Below the pieces are notes generated by a model. That model was not told where the DNA came from, ran no database searches, and saw only the letters and a list, made by a program, of their open reading frames with translations. A stretch of 64,000 nucleotides of DNA from Haemophilus parainfluenzae ATCC 33392. GTDB taxonomy: Bacteria; Pseudomonadota; Gammaproteobacteria; Enterobacterales; Pasteurellaceae. Both the position numbers and the translations under genes were made by a program. The stretch spans positions 317,501-381,500 of the forward strand of contig NZ_CP133470.1 in assembly GCF_031191205.1 (NCBI RefSeq). Reading direction: 5' to 3'. Shown piece after piece: positions 28,833 through 38,264 of this stretch (position 1 is the stretch's first letter; every line of letters starts with the position of its first letter).

Positions 28833-29825
28833 TTAAACCGGCTCTAAACCTAACACTTTACGTCCATTGATACTGGCAATATCAACCATTGCATCAAGAT
28901 GAGGGAAACGACAGCCCGCAGCAAGTAAACTTAGTTCTTGCCATAAATCCCCTTCACAAAGGGGCACCATGTAATCACAGATATTATCCGTACCTAACGC
29001 GACTGTAATCCCTTCTGGAATCATTTCATCTGCCGGTGTCAACGCATTATGGAAAGGCATCAAATCTTCTTTTCGGTTACTATCAATCCAGGCCATTGGG
29101 CAAGCAATCATCATCATTTTTGCCTGACGCATTTTTTCATAAAGTTTATAACGATATTCTCTGCTATGTGCACCGATAGAAATACCATGGATCGCTACGA
29201 CTCGACCTTCCATTCCATGTTCAATAGTTTTATCGCAAAGTTGTTCTGTTTCTTTTTCTTTCGGAGAGTTGAATTGATCCACATGCACATGGCACATAAT
29301 GCCGCGAGATTTAGCTGCATCAAGTAAAATATCCATTGCTTCAAGGCCGCGACCATAATCAAGCTCATCGCGATAAGGTAAGCCTCCAATCATATCCACC
29401 ATATCAGAGCCAATATCAAACCATTTGCGTGCTTCTGGCTCAATCACCCCTTTTAAGGTCTGATTCGCAAATTTCAAAATAATGTCATGCTTATAAACTT
29501 CGCGAGCTTTGTGTGCGGCAATAATGGCTCGGTCTTCACAAATCGGGTCGATATCCACAAAAGTCCCAAATGCCGTCACCCCTTGGGAAATCATCAATTC
29601 AATCGATTGACAGAAACGGGCGTAATAATCATCAACACTTGATGTACGTTTAACTTCATCTACTAAATCCCATTTTTGTTGAAGATTACTGTTGTGATAA
29701 ATGCCAATTTTTTCAGGTGTCATTGTAAAAGCACGATCTGCGTGAGCATGGGCGTTAACCCAGCCACCTTTTTTAATAATTTCGTCTCGAATAAACGTTT
29801 TAAAACTACGAACGTGATTTCTCAT
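28833..29825 (-). CDS. Amidohydrolase-superfamily protein, cytosine-deaminase-like, substrate unknown
   Basis: A 330-aa cytosolic protein. The metal-binding signature of the amidohydrolase fold is present: His26-x-His28 (NAHAHAD), His181 in HVHVDQ, His213 in AIHGIS and Asp280 in LGTDN. It lacks the N-terminal beta-sandwich usual in larger members. In E. coli cytosine deaminase the residue three after the third His is the catalytic Glu217 (HCDE); here it is Gln184 (HVDQ). It may therefore have a different substrate or mechanism, and I do not assign a function. It stands alone, with about 190 bp to yejM upstream. Confidence 0.75.
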   Translation of the reverse strand: MRNHVRSFKTFIRDEIIKKGGWVNAHAHADRAFTMTPEKIGIYHNSNLQQKWDLVDEVKRTSSVDDYYARFCQSIELMISQGVTAFGTFVDIDPICEDRAIIAAHKAREVYKHDIILKFANQTLKGVIEPEARKWFDIGSDMVDMIGGLPYRDELDYGRGLEAMDILLDAAKSRGIMCHVHVDQFNSPKEKETEQLCDKTIEHGMEGRVVAIHGISIGAHSREYRYKLYEKMRQAKMMMIACPMAWIDSNRKEDLMPFHNALTPADEMIPEGITVALGTDNICDYMVPLCEGDLWQELSLLAAGCRFPHLDAMVDIASINGRKVLGLEPV

Positions 29826-30015
29826 AATAACTCCACCAAAAAAGAAAGGAAAAGAGAGACGAGAAGTGTATTAATTGAAAAGCAAACCCAATAAGGATCG
29901 GGTCTATTGTGAATTGTTTGCAATGTTATGAAAAATTCGCAGATTTTAATTAATAACATCTTTTCAGTCTTTCAACTGAGTGCAAAGTATAAGATTTTAA
30001 GCACAAAAAAGCTAT

Positions 30016-31758
30016 CTATTTATTGACAAAAGAACGCTCTTGTTTGAAGACATCTAAGAACAAGCCGAGTGGTGGGCGGCTTGAAGATTGTTCAGTATAA
30101 GTGCGGTCAAATTTCTTATAGTTTCCTTTGCGATCAATATGATACTGTGTGCCATCCGGCTGAATAATGACATTCCAACGGAAATTCGACGCCAACACCC
30201 AAGGATCACCATTAAGCTCAAATAAATTGCGACCTTGTGCATAATCCGAAATTGGATTTTTCACTTTAAAGATCGATAACATCAATGCTGGCAATAAATC
30301 GGTATGGCTTGTTAATTTTGTCACTTCTTGTACCGGCAAATCTTTCCAGTAAACAATAAACGGCACTTGGATTTCATCACGACCAAAATAGTTTTCTTGT
30401 GCTTTTTCATCCAGTTTATTAAACGTTGTACCATGCTCTGCCGTAATAATAACAATCGTATTATCTAAAGAAACTGATGCTAAAGTAGCATCAATTTGTT
30501 GATCAATCTCCGCAAGCGATTTGGTGTAATTTTCTTCCGTTTGATCCACAATATCTAAATCCACATAAGCAAACCAAGGCTTATCCTCTTTTAAGAGAGA
30601 TAAAACGCTATTTATCGCTTCTTTTGGTGAGGAGGCTTTCACTTTAGGTAATTTCACATTACGGAATAAGGCTTGTTTAAACAAGCTGTCTTTAAATGCC
30701 GTAGACGAATAAGCGACAAATTGATATTTCTCATCTTGTAGTTTTTTAATTAATACCGACGGTGTATGATTACTCAAAATACTGTCCGTATAATTTGCAT
30801 TCAGTCCATAGAATAAACCGACTAAGCCGGCATTGTTCGTATTGCCGCTACTGTAATGATTTGTAAATTGAGTAGAGCTTGTGGCAAACTCAAATAATTT
30901 AGGCATTTTCTCGCTAGTTAGCGCATCATAACGTAAGCCTGAAACGGTAATCACGAGAATATTTGGTTTGTTTTCAACTTGCTCAAACTGAAGATCTTTT
31001 TTCGGATAATCAATTTTTAATGCATCCAAACGCCCTTCTTGCTCTAAACGCTGTGAGTATGTTTCCGCATTAATAAACCCTTGTTTTTCCAAAAATGTTC
31101 GTGCGGTCATTGGATAAGAAAGCGGGAAGTTTGAACGCTGCATAGTAATCGGACGATATAAAAATGCATCCGCCCAAGCGTAAATTAAGTGTGTCGCGAC
31201 AAACGTGGAAGTCAGAACTAATCCCACTTTCTTCAGCCATTTCTGACGCTCTAAACTACGTAATTTTTCCCAACTCCAACGGGAGAAAAGCATTTGGATT
31301 AGCAAAATAATCGGCATTGGCGCAAAGAAAATTTGCCAATCTCTTGAAAGATCACCCTTTTCAGGATTTACTAATAAATTCCAAACGATAGAAGAAAGGT
31401 GAATATTAAAACGGTTAAAAACTTCCGTGTCAAACAGCAATAATGTAGTGCAAATTGTCGCTATAATCACCGTTAGTCCACGGAAAGTACGGTGATTTTT
31501 GATGATGAAACTCAGCGGAAATATAACCAGTAAATACAAGGCAAAAACACAAAAACTGAAATGCCCTAATAAGCTAATAAAGAAATAAATTTTGCCGAGT
31601 AAAGTATCTGGCCAGTCAATGAGAAAGGCATAACGACTACCAATAAGAATTGCGATAATAATGTTAAAAAAAGCAAACCAGTGTCCCCACGAAATTTTTC
31701 GTGAGGTTTCTTCACGGTATTCACGTCCGTTAAATTTGCTCTTTTTAAACCAAAACAT
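30016..31758 (-). CDS. yejM: YejM (LapC/PbgA): inner-membrane regulator of LPS synthesis
   Basis: Inner-membrane protein with five N-terminal helices and a periplasmic alkaline-phosphatase/sulfatase-like domain. In E. coli it senses LPS at the periplasmic leaflet and controls LpxC proteolysis. The 580-aa length is close to E. coli (586). Domain signs: hydrophobic helices in residues 25-180, NILVITVSGLRYDAL (the nucleophile position of active phosphatases, here without a clear catalytic Thr/Ser) and ITAEHGTTF. Follows yejL by 1 nt. Confidence 0.9.
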   Translation of the reverse strand: MFWFKKSKFNGREYREETSRKISWGHWFAFFNIIIAILIGSRYAFLIDWPDTLLGKIYFFISLLGHFSFCVFALYLLVIFPLSFIIKNHRTFRGLTVIIATICTTLLLFDTEVFNRFNIHLSSIVWNLLVNPEKGDLSRDWQIFFAPMPIILLIQMLFSRWSWEKLRSLERQKWLKKVGLVLTSTFVATHLIYAWADAFLYRPITMQRSNFPLSYPMTARTFLEKQGFINAETYSQRLEQEGRLDALKIDYPKKDLQFEQVENKPNILVITVSGLRYDALTSEKMPKLFEFATSSTQFTNHYSSGNTNNAGLVGLFYGLNANYTDSILSNHTPSVLIKKLQDEKYQFVAYSSTAFKDSLFKQALFRNVKLPKVKASSPKEAINSVLSLLKEDKPWFAYVDLDIVDQTEENYTKSLAEIDQQIDATLASVSLDNTIVIITAEHGTTFNKLDEKAQENYFGRDEIQVPFIVYWKDLPVQEVTKLTSHTDLLPALMLSIFKVKNPISDYAQGRNLFELNGDPWVLASNFRWNVIIQPDGTQYHIDRKGNYKKFDRTYTEQSSSRPPLGLFLDVFKQERSFVNK

Positions 31759-31759
31759 T

Positions 31760-31978
31760 TTATTTTATTTTTACCGAATTCATTAGAGAGTTGGCAAAGG
31801 CTTGTGCTAATGCTTCACGCTGTACGGCTGGTACGCTAGTGGTTAATAAATTACTGGCCATATTGCCTAAAGCGATAAGAGAAAGATCAACGGGCGCTTT
31901 GTGAGTTTCAAGCACGCTAATCATGTCATTAATGATGGCATTAACTTGCCCATCGGAATACTTTGAATGTTGAGCCAT
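31760..31978 (-). CDS. yejL: YejL family (UPF0352) protein
   Basis: 72-aa helical protein, MAQHSKYSDGQVNAIINDMI, typical of the YejL/UPF0352 family. Function unknown. Always found between yejK and yejM; here in one operon with yejM and divergent from yejK. Confidence 0.9.
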   Translation of the reverse strand: MAQHSKYSDGQVNAIINDMISVLETHKAPVDLSLIALGNMASNLLTTSVPAVQREALAQAFANSLMNSVKIK

Positions 31979-32117
31979 TTGGAATGTTTAAGCCTGTTTC
32001 TAAATACAAAAAACTTCTCATATCATACCCGATAATTTGTCCAATCTGAATAATTTCTTTTTTCTTGCTTAAAAAGTGCGGTTATAATTTAAGGTAAATT
32101 TTACGAAGGAAAAAATT

Positions 32118-33134
32118 ATGAGCATTACGGTTAATCAAATCGTGCTACATCAACTAGTTAAGCACGCTGAAAATGAAACCACTATGATGGAAAGCGTGTT
32201 GCGTGATGAACTTCTCACTATTACGCCAGAAGTCGAACAAATGATGTTGCAACTACATCAAGGATATCAAAATAAAGGTAAAGCATTTGGTGTCTTCCAA
32301 GAAAATTCCATTTTCGCACAAGATCTGAATCGTTTATTAGAAAATGAAATCAATTTTTTAAATTTCAGCCAACAATCCACAAAATTATTAGCGCAAGAAT
32401 TGGGCAAATATAATTTTGCTGATAGTGGCACACTAATCCTATGTCAATACAACTTTTTAGCAACTGACTACCTATTCATCGCACTATTAGATAGTCGTAT
32501 CAGCATGTTAGTTGACGAAAATCTTGAAATTCGCCGTACGGAATACTTAGATATCACACAATTTGATATTGCTGCACGTATAAACCTAACGGATTTGCAA
32601 GTAAACGCAAACTCAAACCGCTACCTTACTTTTATTAAAGGTCGTGTTGGCCGTAAAATCAGTGACTTCTTTATGGATTTCTTGGGGGCGGAAGAAGGTT
32701 TAAATCCACAAGTTCAAAACCAATGCTTATTACAAGCAGTAAGTGACTACTGTGAACAGGGTGAATTGAATAAAGAACAAACTCAAGCAGTGAAAAAACA
32801 GGTATTTGAATACTGTAAAGGTCAATTAGCAAGCGGTGATGAAATTGCCTTAACTGAACTTTCAGCGAATTTACCTACTCTAAACGAGCGCCCTTTTGTT
32901 ACCTTTACAGAAGAGCAAGATTACGGCTTGGAAGAAACAATTCCGCCAGTACGCTCAGCCTTAAAAACATTAACGAAATTTTCAGGTTCAGGTAAGGGGG
33001 TAACATTAAGTTTTGATGCGGATTTATTGAATAACCGTATTGAATGGGATCCACTCACAGATACTTTAACAATCAAAGGGATACCACCAAATCTGAAAGA
33101 TCAACTTCAAAAAGCATTAAAGTGCGATAATTAA
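32118..33134 (+). CDS. yejK: Nucleoid-associated protein YejK (NdpA)
   Basis: 338 aa, NA37/YejK family, a protein associated with the nucleoid in E. coli and linked to topoisomerase action. Starts [20 protein letters not shown] after a strong SD (GAAGGA). Divergent from yejLM with a 139-bp gap that contains a USS and a TATAAT (32083-32088). Confidence 0.92.
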   Translation: MSITVNQIVLHQLVKHAENETTMMESVLRDELLTITPEVEQMMLQLHQGYQNKGKAFGVFQENSIFAQDLNRLLENEINFLNFSQQSTKLLAQELGKYNFADSGTLILCQYNFLATDYLFIALLDSRISMLVDENLEIRRTEYLDITQFDIAARINLTDLQVNANSNRYLTFIKGRVGRKISDFFMDFLGAEEGLNPQVQNQCLLQAVSDYCEQGELNKEQTQAVKKQVFEYCKGQLASGDEIALTELSANLPTLNERPFVTFTEEQDYGLEETIPPVRSALKTLTKFSGSGKGVTLSFDADLLNNRIEWDPLTDTLTIKGIPPNLKDQLQKALKCDN

Positions 33135-33196
33135 TTTGGCAAGATCATAAAGTTTCGGTATCATTCGACATAACTTTGCAGTAAAAGGTAAAAAAT

Positions 33197-33610
33197 ATGC
33201 AATTAAGAACATTTTTAGGTGTAGTTGTTTTAGCATTAAGTTTAACTTCTTGCTCAACGGTACAAAAAGTCGTTTATCGTATTGATGTTCCACAAGGTAA
33301 CTATTTAGAAGCATCGACGGTAGCACAAGTAAAACCGGGCATGACAGCGCAACAAGTACAATATTTACTTGGCACACCGGTTTTAATTGATCCTTATAGT
33401 AACTTAACTTGGTATTACGTATTCTTACAACAACACTCTTACCAAAAACCTGAACAACACACATTTACGGTAAAATTTGATCAAAACGGTTTAGTAAGCA
33501 GTGCTGAATTAGATAAACCATTACCTGAAGTAGCAAAACAAGACGAAAATAATACGATCATCAGCACTCCTGAAAATACAGGTAAGAAAAGCTGGTGGAA
33601 ATTCTGGTAA
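33197..33610 (+). CDS. bamE: BamE, outer-membrane lipoprotein of the BAM complex
   Basis: Accessory lipoprotein of the BAM complex that stabilises BamA-BamD. The 137-aa precursor has a lipobox LTSC (Cys19), then the SmpA/OmlA fold: VAQVKPGMTAQQVQYLLGTP and YVFLQQHSYQKPEQHTFTVK. The C-terminus is longer than E. coli BamE. Its main partner bamA is in this window at 55.9-58.3 kb. Confidence 0.93.
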   Translation: MQLRTFLGVVVLALSLTSCSTVQKVVYRIDVPQGNYLEASTVAQVKPGMTAQQVQYLLGTPVLIDPYSNLTWYYVFLQQHSYQKPEQHTFTVKFDQNGLVSSAELDKPLPEVAKQDENNTIISTPENTGKKSWWKFW

Positions 33611-33624
33611 TAATTAAAAAACAA

Positions 33625-33650
33625 AACCTGCTTGCAACATCAAGCAGGTT
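33625..33650. terminator. Hairpin between bamE and cpxR
   Basis: AACCTGCTTG (33625-33634) pairs with CAAGCAGGTT (33641-33650), 6-nt loop. On the plus strand it is followed by CGTTGT, not a T-run; on the minus strand it is followed by a T-rich tail. It could end bamE transcription weakly or be a bidirectional stop. Confidence 0.55.
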
Positions 33651-33673
33651 CGTTGTATTACAAGGTAATAAAA

Positions 33674-34381
33674 ATGTCAAAAATTCTATTAGTCGATGAT
33701 GATATTGAGCTAACTGATTTGCTTGCAGAAGTATTAAGACTGACAGGTTTTGAAATCGAGGTCGCCAATAACGGCCAAGAAGCATTAGATAAACTAAATG
33801 CAAGCCACCAGTTAGTTTTATTGGATGTAATGATGCCTGTTTTAAACGGCATTGAAACGCTCAAGAAAATTCGCCAAATATCGAATATTCCAGTAATGAT
33901 GCTCACCGCTCGGGGAGAAGAAATTGATCGAGTATTAGGACTTGAACTAGGTGCTGACGATTATCTTCCTAAACCATTTAACGATCGAGAATTAGTTGCT
34001 CGTATAAAAGCAATTTTACGTAGAGTAGGCTCTTCTGAACTTGACTCACAATCAGATCAAATATCATCAAAAGAAGACAAGACAATAGAATTTGATGAAT
34101 TAATACTACATCCTGGAATTCAACAAGCCTCTTACCAGGGTATTGATTTATCTTTGACTGGCTCTGAATTTGCCCTGCTATATAAATTGGCTCTAAACCC
34201 TGGACAAATTATTTCTAGAGAAGAACTCAGTGTAAATGTTCTAGGAAAAAATTTATCTCCTTTTGATCGCTCAATTGATATGCATATGTCAAACTTACGC
34301 AAAAAACTTCCTGAAAGAAAAAATGGTATGCCATGGCTAAAAACATTACGTGGTCGTGGTTATTTATTGGTTTGTGAATAA
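33674..34381 (+). CDS. cpxR: Envelope-stress response regulator CpxR
   Basis: OmpR-type regulator, 235 aa from the ATG at 33674 (an in-frame longer start at 33632 lies in the bamE hairpin and is unlikely). Acidic pocket Asp8-10, phospho-acceptor Asp51 in LLDVMMP, Lys in the DDYLPKPF motif, and a C-terminal winged helix with MHMSNLRKKL. It overlaps cpxA by 1 nt. Confidence 0.92.
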   Translation: MSKILLVDDDIELTDLLAEVLRLTGFEIEVANNGQEALDKLNASHQLVLLDVMMPVLNGIETLKKIRQISNIPVMMLTARGEEIDRVLGLELGADDYLPKPFNDRELVARIKAILRRVGSSELDSQSDQISSKEDKTIEFDELILHPGIQQASYQGIDLSLTGSEFALLYKLALNPGQIISREELSVNVLGKNLSPFDRSIDMHMSNLRKKLPERKNGMPWLKTLRGRGYLLVCE

Positions 34382-35784
34382 TGTATACAACAAAACTTAG
34401 TTTAAACCGTTTAACCATACGTACATTCTCCGTTTTCTGGATTGCGTTGTTTGTAATGACGACTCTTCTAGTCATTCTTCCTTATTTCGATGGACATTTA
34501 TATTCTGAGCTTGATGATAATGAAATAGCCACTTATCAACAAAAACTCGTTGAGTCTATTCGAAATAATAAAATTAAAGGACTTCTAGCGGGTGTTCCTG
34601 TTCTTCCTACAGATAAATTTGACTCAGCACGCCCAGTTTTAATTACACCAAATAAAGAAGTATTTGGTGCACTAGGAGAAGAAAAAACACATATCCTTCA
34701 ATTTTTTGATGAATCAACTAACTTTACTATTCCACAAAGAAAAACCTTCAGAGATATCCAAATTGCAGGTCCCTTTAAAGTATATATAGGCGATGCTGAA
34801 GAAGCCTCTGAGCTCTTTTTTATATCAAGAGTTAACGGGCAGCAAGAAGTATTACGCTATATGCTAAACCATCCATGGGTACTACTACTCATGACCCTAA
34901 TTATTACAACTCCCTTACTTTGGTGGTTTACTTATACAATTGTTAAGCCTATCACCAAGCTACAAAAAGCCGCTAATAGTGTTGCACTGGGTGATTTCAA
35001 GGTAGATAACGAACTAGCTAATCAAGGCCCTTCTGAACTACGAGAGGTCGGACAAAGCTTTAACAAAATGTCCATTGCTATTAATAATTTAATCTCTAAC
35101 CAACATAATTTACTTTCATCTATTTCACATGAATTAAAAACCCCGTTAACCAGATTACAACTCTCTACAGCACTTATTCGTCACAAAGTAGGTAATATAG
35201 ATGCTGTTGAAAGAATTGAAAAAGAAATATCAAGAATGGATAAAATGATTAGTGAGCTACTCCTCATTTCTCGTCAAAAAATGCATTCTCAAATGGAGCA
35301 TAATCTATTTACAATCGATCATCTTTGGACTGACGTTATCAAAGATGCATTATTTGAAGCAGAGCAACGTAAAATAATTTGTGATGTCAATATTTCAATT
35401 TTACACCCAGAACAACACACCATTTATGGTAATTTAAGACTACTCACAAGTGCTATTGAAAATATTATTCGTAACGCATTAAAATATACTAAAAACAGAA
35501 TTTTTCTGACTATTTCCTTGCATAGAAATGTGCAAGAGAATGATTATGTTCAAATCCGAGTTGAGGACAATGGACTTGGTTTGCCACCTGAAGAATTTGA
35601 AAAAATTTTCAAGCCATTTTATCGTGTTGATGAAACAAGAACTAGAGCTACTGGTGGGACCGGATTAGGTTTAACTATCGTTGCTAATGTAGTTAATGAG
35701 CATCAAGGAAAGGTCTGGGCTGAACAAAGTAATTTAGGTGGGCTTGCTGTCACGATTCAACTTCCATTATGGAAACAAAGTTAA
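34381..35784 (+). CDS. cpxA: Envelope-stress sensor histidine kinase CpxA
   Basis: Senses misfolded envelope proteins and phosphorylates CpxR. The 467-aa protein has two membrane helices (about residues 17-38 and 160-182) around a periplasmic sensor, a HAMP domain, an H-box SISHELKTPLTRLQ with His near 250, N-box NIIRNALKYT, G boxes EDNGLGLP and GGTGLGLTIV. Directly follows cpxR. Confidence 0.93.
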   Translation: MYTTKLSLNRLTIRTFSVFWIALFVMTTLLVILPYFDGHLYSELDDNEIATYQQKLVESIRNNKIKGLLAGVPVLPTDKFDSARPVLITPNKEVFGALGEEKTHILQFFDESTNFTIPQRKTFRDIQIAGPFKVYIGDAEEASELFFISRVNGQQEVLRYMLNHPWVLLLMTLIITTPLLWWFTYTIVKPITKLQKAANSVALGDFKVDNELANQGPSELREVGQSFNKMSIAINNLISNQHNLLSSISHELKTPLTRLQLSTALIRHKVGNIDAVERIEKEISRMDKMISELLLISRQKMHSQMEHNLFTIDHLWTDVIKDALFEAEQRKIICDVNISILHPEQHTIYGNLRLLTSAIENIIRNALKYTKNRIFLTISLHRNVQENDYVQIRVEDNGLGLPPEEFEKIFKPFYRVDETRTRATGGTGLGLTIVANVVNEHQGKVWAEQSNLGGLAVTIQLPLWKQS

Positions 35785-35790
35785 TTCAAA

Positions 35791-35816
35791 CAAGGCGATA
35801 TTTTCATATCGCCTTG
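35791..35816. terminator. Bidirectional terminator between cpxA and copA
   Basis: Perfect 11-bp stem, CAAGGCGATAT (35791-35801) with ATATCGCCTTG (35806-35816), 4-nt loop, T-rich on the plus side (TTCTTATTT) and TTTGAATT on the minus side. Confidence 0.85.
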
Positions 35817-35819
35817 TTC

Positions 35820-37988
35820 TTATTTAATTTTCACTCTTTTTAATCTCAGTGCATTAGACAGAACCGAAAGTGAGCTCATCGCCATCGCTGCACCAGCCAA
35901 GACAGGGCTTAAATAACCCAATGCTGCAAGTGGAATACCTAACACATTATAAATCAAAGCAAAGAATAAATTTTGTTTAATATTCTTTAATGTTGCTCGG
36001 GAAATCATTAATCCATCAACTAACTGATTAACCGAATGCTGCATGAGTGTCGCCGATGCAGTTTGCTCTGCAACATCAGAACCCGATTTCATCGCAAAGC
36101 TTACGTTAGCCATCGCTAATGCGGGCGCATCATTTACACCATCACCAACCATTGCAACCACTTTTCCTTGCTGACGTAATGTTTCAACATAGGCCGCTTT
36201 GTCACGTGGACTACAATTACCCCGTGCGGTTTTCACACCAACTTGCTGAGCAACATAATCAACGACAGATTGCTGATCGCCACTCATTATCACCACATCA
36301 ATATTATGTTGATGTAAGCGTTGAATCGCTTGCAAACTATCCCCTTTTAGACTATCAGCTAATGCAAAGGCACCGATTGGACTGTTATCCACGGATACCG
36401 CAACAATACTCGCAATTTGCCAAATTTGAGGCATATTATCTGGTAAGGTTAATTCACAATAAGCCGGCTTACCGACTTTAACCAAACCTATTCCATCAAT
36501 ATGAGCTGAGATGCCCTGCCCCACTTCTGAATGAACTGAAAGTGCGGTCGGAATTTCAAGTGATTTTTCCTGCGTCGCCAAGACAATCGCTTTAGCTAAA
36601 GGGTGATTGGCGTTTTGTTCAACGGAAGCCGCAATGCGATATAAATCATCCTCAGAATAGACCGCACTTTGTGGTTGCCAAACAGCGGCTATTTTGAGCT
36701 CTCCCTGAGTTAGCGTTCCAGTTTTGTCTAATACCACCGTATCCACATGGGCTGCCTCTTCCATAGATGCCGCATCCTTAAACCAAATCCCTGCATTGAC
36801 TGCTTTTCCCATACCGACCATTATGGCAGCAGGTGTGGCAAGTCCTAACGCACAAGGACAGGCAATGACTAACACGGCAACAGAATGAATTAAGGCGGTT
36901 ACCCAATCCCCTTTTATCCACCAGGTTAATCCAAATGTTATCGCAGAAAGTAATAACACGGCAGGTACAAATACTGCAGCGACTTTATCAGCAAAACGAG
37001 CAATCGGTGCCTTTGTACCTTGTGCCTCAGAGAGCGCTTTCATCATATCGCCCAATAGGGTTTGCTGACCAAGTTGATTGGCTCGATAGATAAGGCTACC
37101 TTGTGTCACCATTGCCCCCGCAAGCACAGGACTTTGAGACATTTTTTCTAATGGTTGAGATTCACCGGTTAAATGACTCTCATCGCACCAACCACTCCCC
37201 TGTTCAACTACGCCATCAGCTGCAATACGTTCACCTTGATTAGCCCGTAAAATATCGCCTATTTTTACTTGGTTAAGAGGCATCGTTTCCCAACGATTTT
37301 CACGTTGAACACTGACTTGTTTTGGGGTGAGTTGTAATAATAGCCCTAAACTGTTTAAGCTTTGTTTCTTCGTTCTTTCCTCAAGAAATTTCCCAAGACT
37401 GACAAAACCGATAACCATCACCGAGGCTTCAAAATAAACATGAGATGCGCCATCATGCCCCATTGACTGATGATAAAACAGCATAAAGACCGAATAAAGA
37501 TAAATCGCCAACGTACCAGTACTCACCAGTACATCCATATTGGCTAAACCACCTCGAATACTCCCTATCGCACCTTTATAAAAAGGAATGGCTAACCCAA
37601 GTTGCACAATGCTTGCAAGAACAAATTGCCACATTGGCGGCATCATCCAAGAATGATGATTAAACATCATCCCGATCATTCCGATTAAAAAAGGAATGTT
37701 AATGAAAAAAAGCAACCATAAACGTGGGCTAATCTTCGTTTCATTAGATGCGCTAGGCAATACATTTTGCTTTAGAATGCCATTAAATCCAGCCTTTTGA
37801 ATAATGGTTAAAATATCTTGTTCTGAAGCCTGAGATGAATCAAATACGACATGCGCTTCCTCCGCAGCGAAATTCACACCAGCTTCAGAGACAAAATCTT
37901 TTCGATTCAACACCTTTTCAATCCGGTTAGCACAGGACTGACAGGTCATCCCCTCGATTTGAATGGCTATTTTTTTATTCTGTTGCAT
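35820..37988 (-). CDS. copA: Copper-exporting P1B-type ATPase CopA
   Basis: Exports Cu(I) from the cytosol. Using the ATG at 37988 the protein is 722 aa (the open frame starts at a TTG at 38015). It has one N-terminal heavy-metal domain with GMTCQSC, the transmembrane metal motif ACPCALGLATPAA (CPC), phosphorylation site DKTGT near residue 417, NHPLAKA and GDGVNDAPALA. Starts 14 nt inside the copZ end, so translation is coupled. Confidence 0.94.
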   Translation of the reverse strand: MQQNKKIAIQIEGMTCQSCANRIEKVLNRKDFVSEAGVNFAAEEAHVVFDSSQASEQDILTIIQKAGFNGILKQNVLPSASNETKISPRLWLLFFINIPFLIGMIGMMFNHHSWMMPPMWQFVLASIVQLGLAIPFYKGAIGSIRGGLANMDVLVSTGTLAIYLYSVFMLFYHQSMGHDGASHVYFEASVMVIGFVSLGKFLEERTKKQSLNSLGLLLQLTPKQVSVQRENRWETMPLNQVKIGDILRANQGERIAADGVVEQGSGWCDESHLTGESQPLEKMSQSPVLAGAMVTQGSLIYRANQLGQQTLLGDMMKALSEAQGTKAPIARFADKVAAVFVPAVLLLSAITFGLTWWIKGDWVTALIHSVAVLVIACPCALGLATPAAIMVGMGKAVNAGIWFKDAASMEEAAHVDTVVLDKTGTLTQGELKIAAVWQPQSAVYSEDDLYRIAASVEQNANHPLAKAIVLATQEKSLEIPTALSVHSEVGQGISAHIDGIGLVKVGKPAYCELTLPDNMPQIWQIASIVAVSVDNSPIGAFALADSLKGDSLQAIQRLHQHNIDVVIMSGDQQSVVDYVAQQVGVKTARGNCSPRDKAAYVETLRQQGKVVAMVGDGVNDAPALAMANVSFAMKSGSDVAEQTASATLMQHSVNQLVDGLMISRATLKNIKQNLFFALIYNVLGIPLAALGYLSPVLAGAAMAMSSLSVLSNALRLKRVKIK

Positions 37989-38184
37989 CGAAACCTGCGT
38001 CTTCAATTGTTTCAATTAATTGTGGAATACTGACCGCACTTTCATCAAAGGTAACCACTGCTTTACCATCATCAAGTGTTACAACAGCTTTTTCTACGCC
38101 ATTAAGTTCTTCCAATACTCGAGTGACGCTTTTCACACAACCACCACAAGTCATTCCTGTTACATGTAATGTAATTGATTTCAT
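37975..38184 (-). CDS. copZ: Copper chaperone CopZ-like
   Basis: 69-aa HMA-domain protein with the MTCGGC copper motif near the start. Delivers Cu(I) to CopA. First gene of the leftward operon driven by the CueR-type promoter at 38225-38255. Good SD (AAGGAG). Confidence 0.92.
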   Translation of the reverse strand: MKSITLHVTGMTCGGCVKSVTRVLEELNGVEKAVVTLDDGKAVVTFDESAVSIPQLIETIEDAGFDATE

Positions 38185-38224
38185 ATTTACTCCTTAATTA
38201 TTGATATAGATTGAAATTAGGCTT

Positions 38225-38255
38225 ACTATAAACCTTAACATAAGGTTAAGGTCAA
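38225..38255 (-). promoter_or_regulatory. MerR/CueR-type promoter and operator of copZ-copA
   Basis: On the minus strand: -35 TTGACC (38250-38255), 19-bp spacer, -10 TATAGT (38225-38230). The spacer is 2 bp over normal, the hallmark of MerR-family promoters. It is centred on the palindrome ACCTTAAC-5-GTTAAGGT (38232-38252). cueR starts 12 bp away on the other strand. Confidence 0.85.
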
Positions 38256-38264
38256 GGATTTTTT

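Noticed and set aside
33611..33673. CpxR box before cpxR (GTATT-5-GTAAT)
   Set aside because: Weak match (7 of 10) and it is too close to the cpxR start codon to be a regulator site of the usual kind.
33632..33673. N-terminal extension of CpxR from an upstream ATG
   Set aside because: It starts in the bamE-cpxR hairpin and the encoded residues do not match CpxR; the start at 33674 aligns with E. coli CpxR and keeps Asp51 in register.
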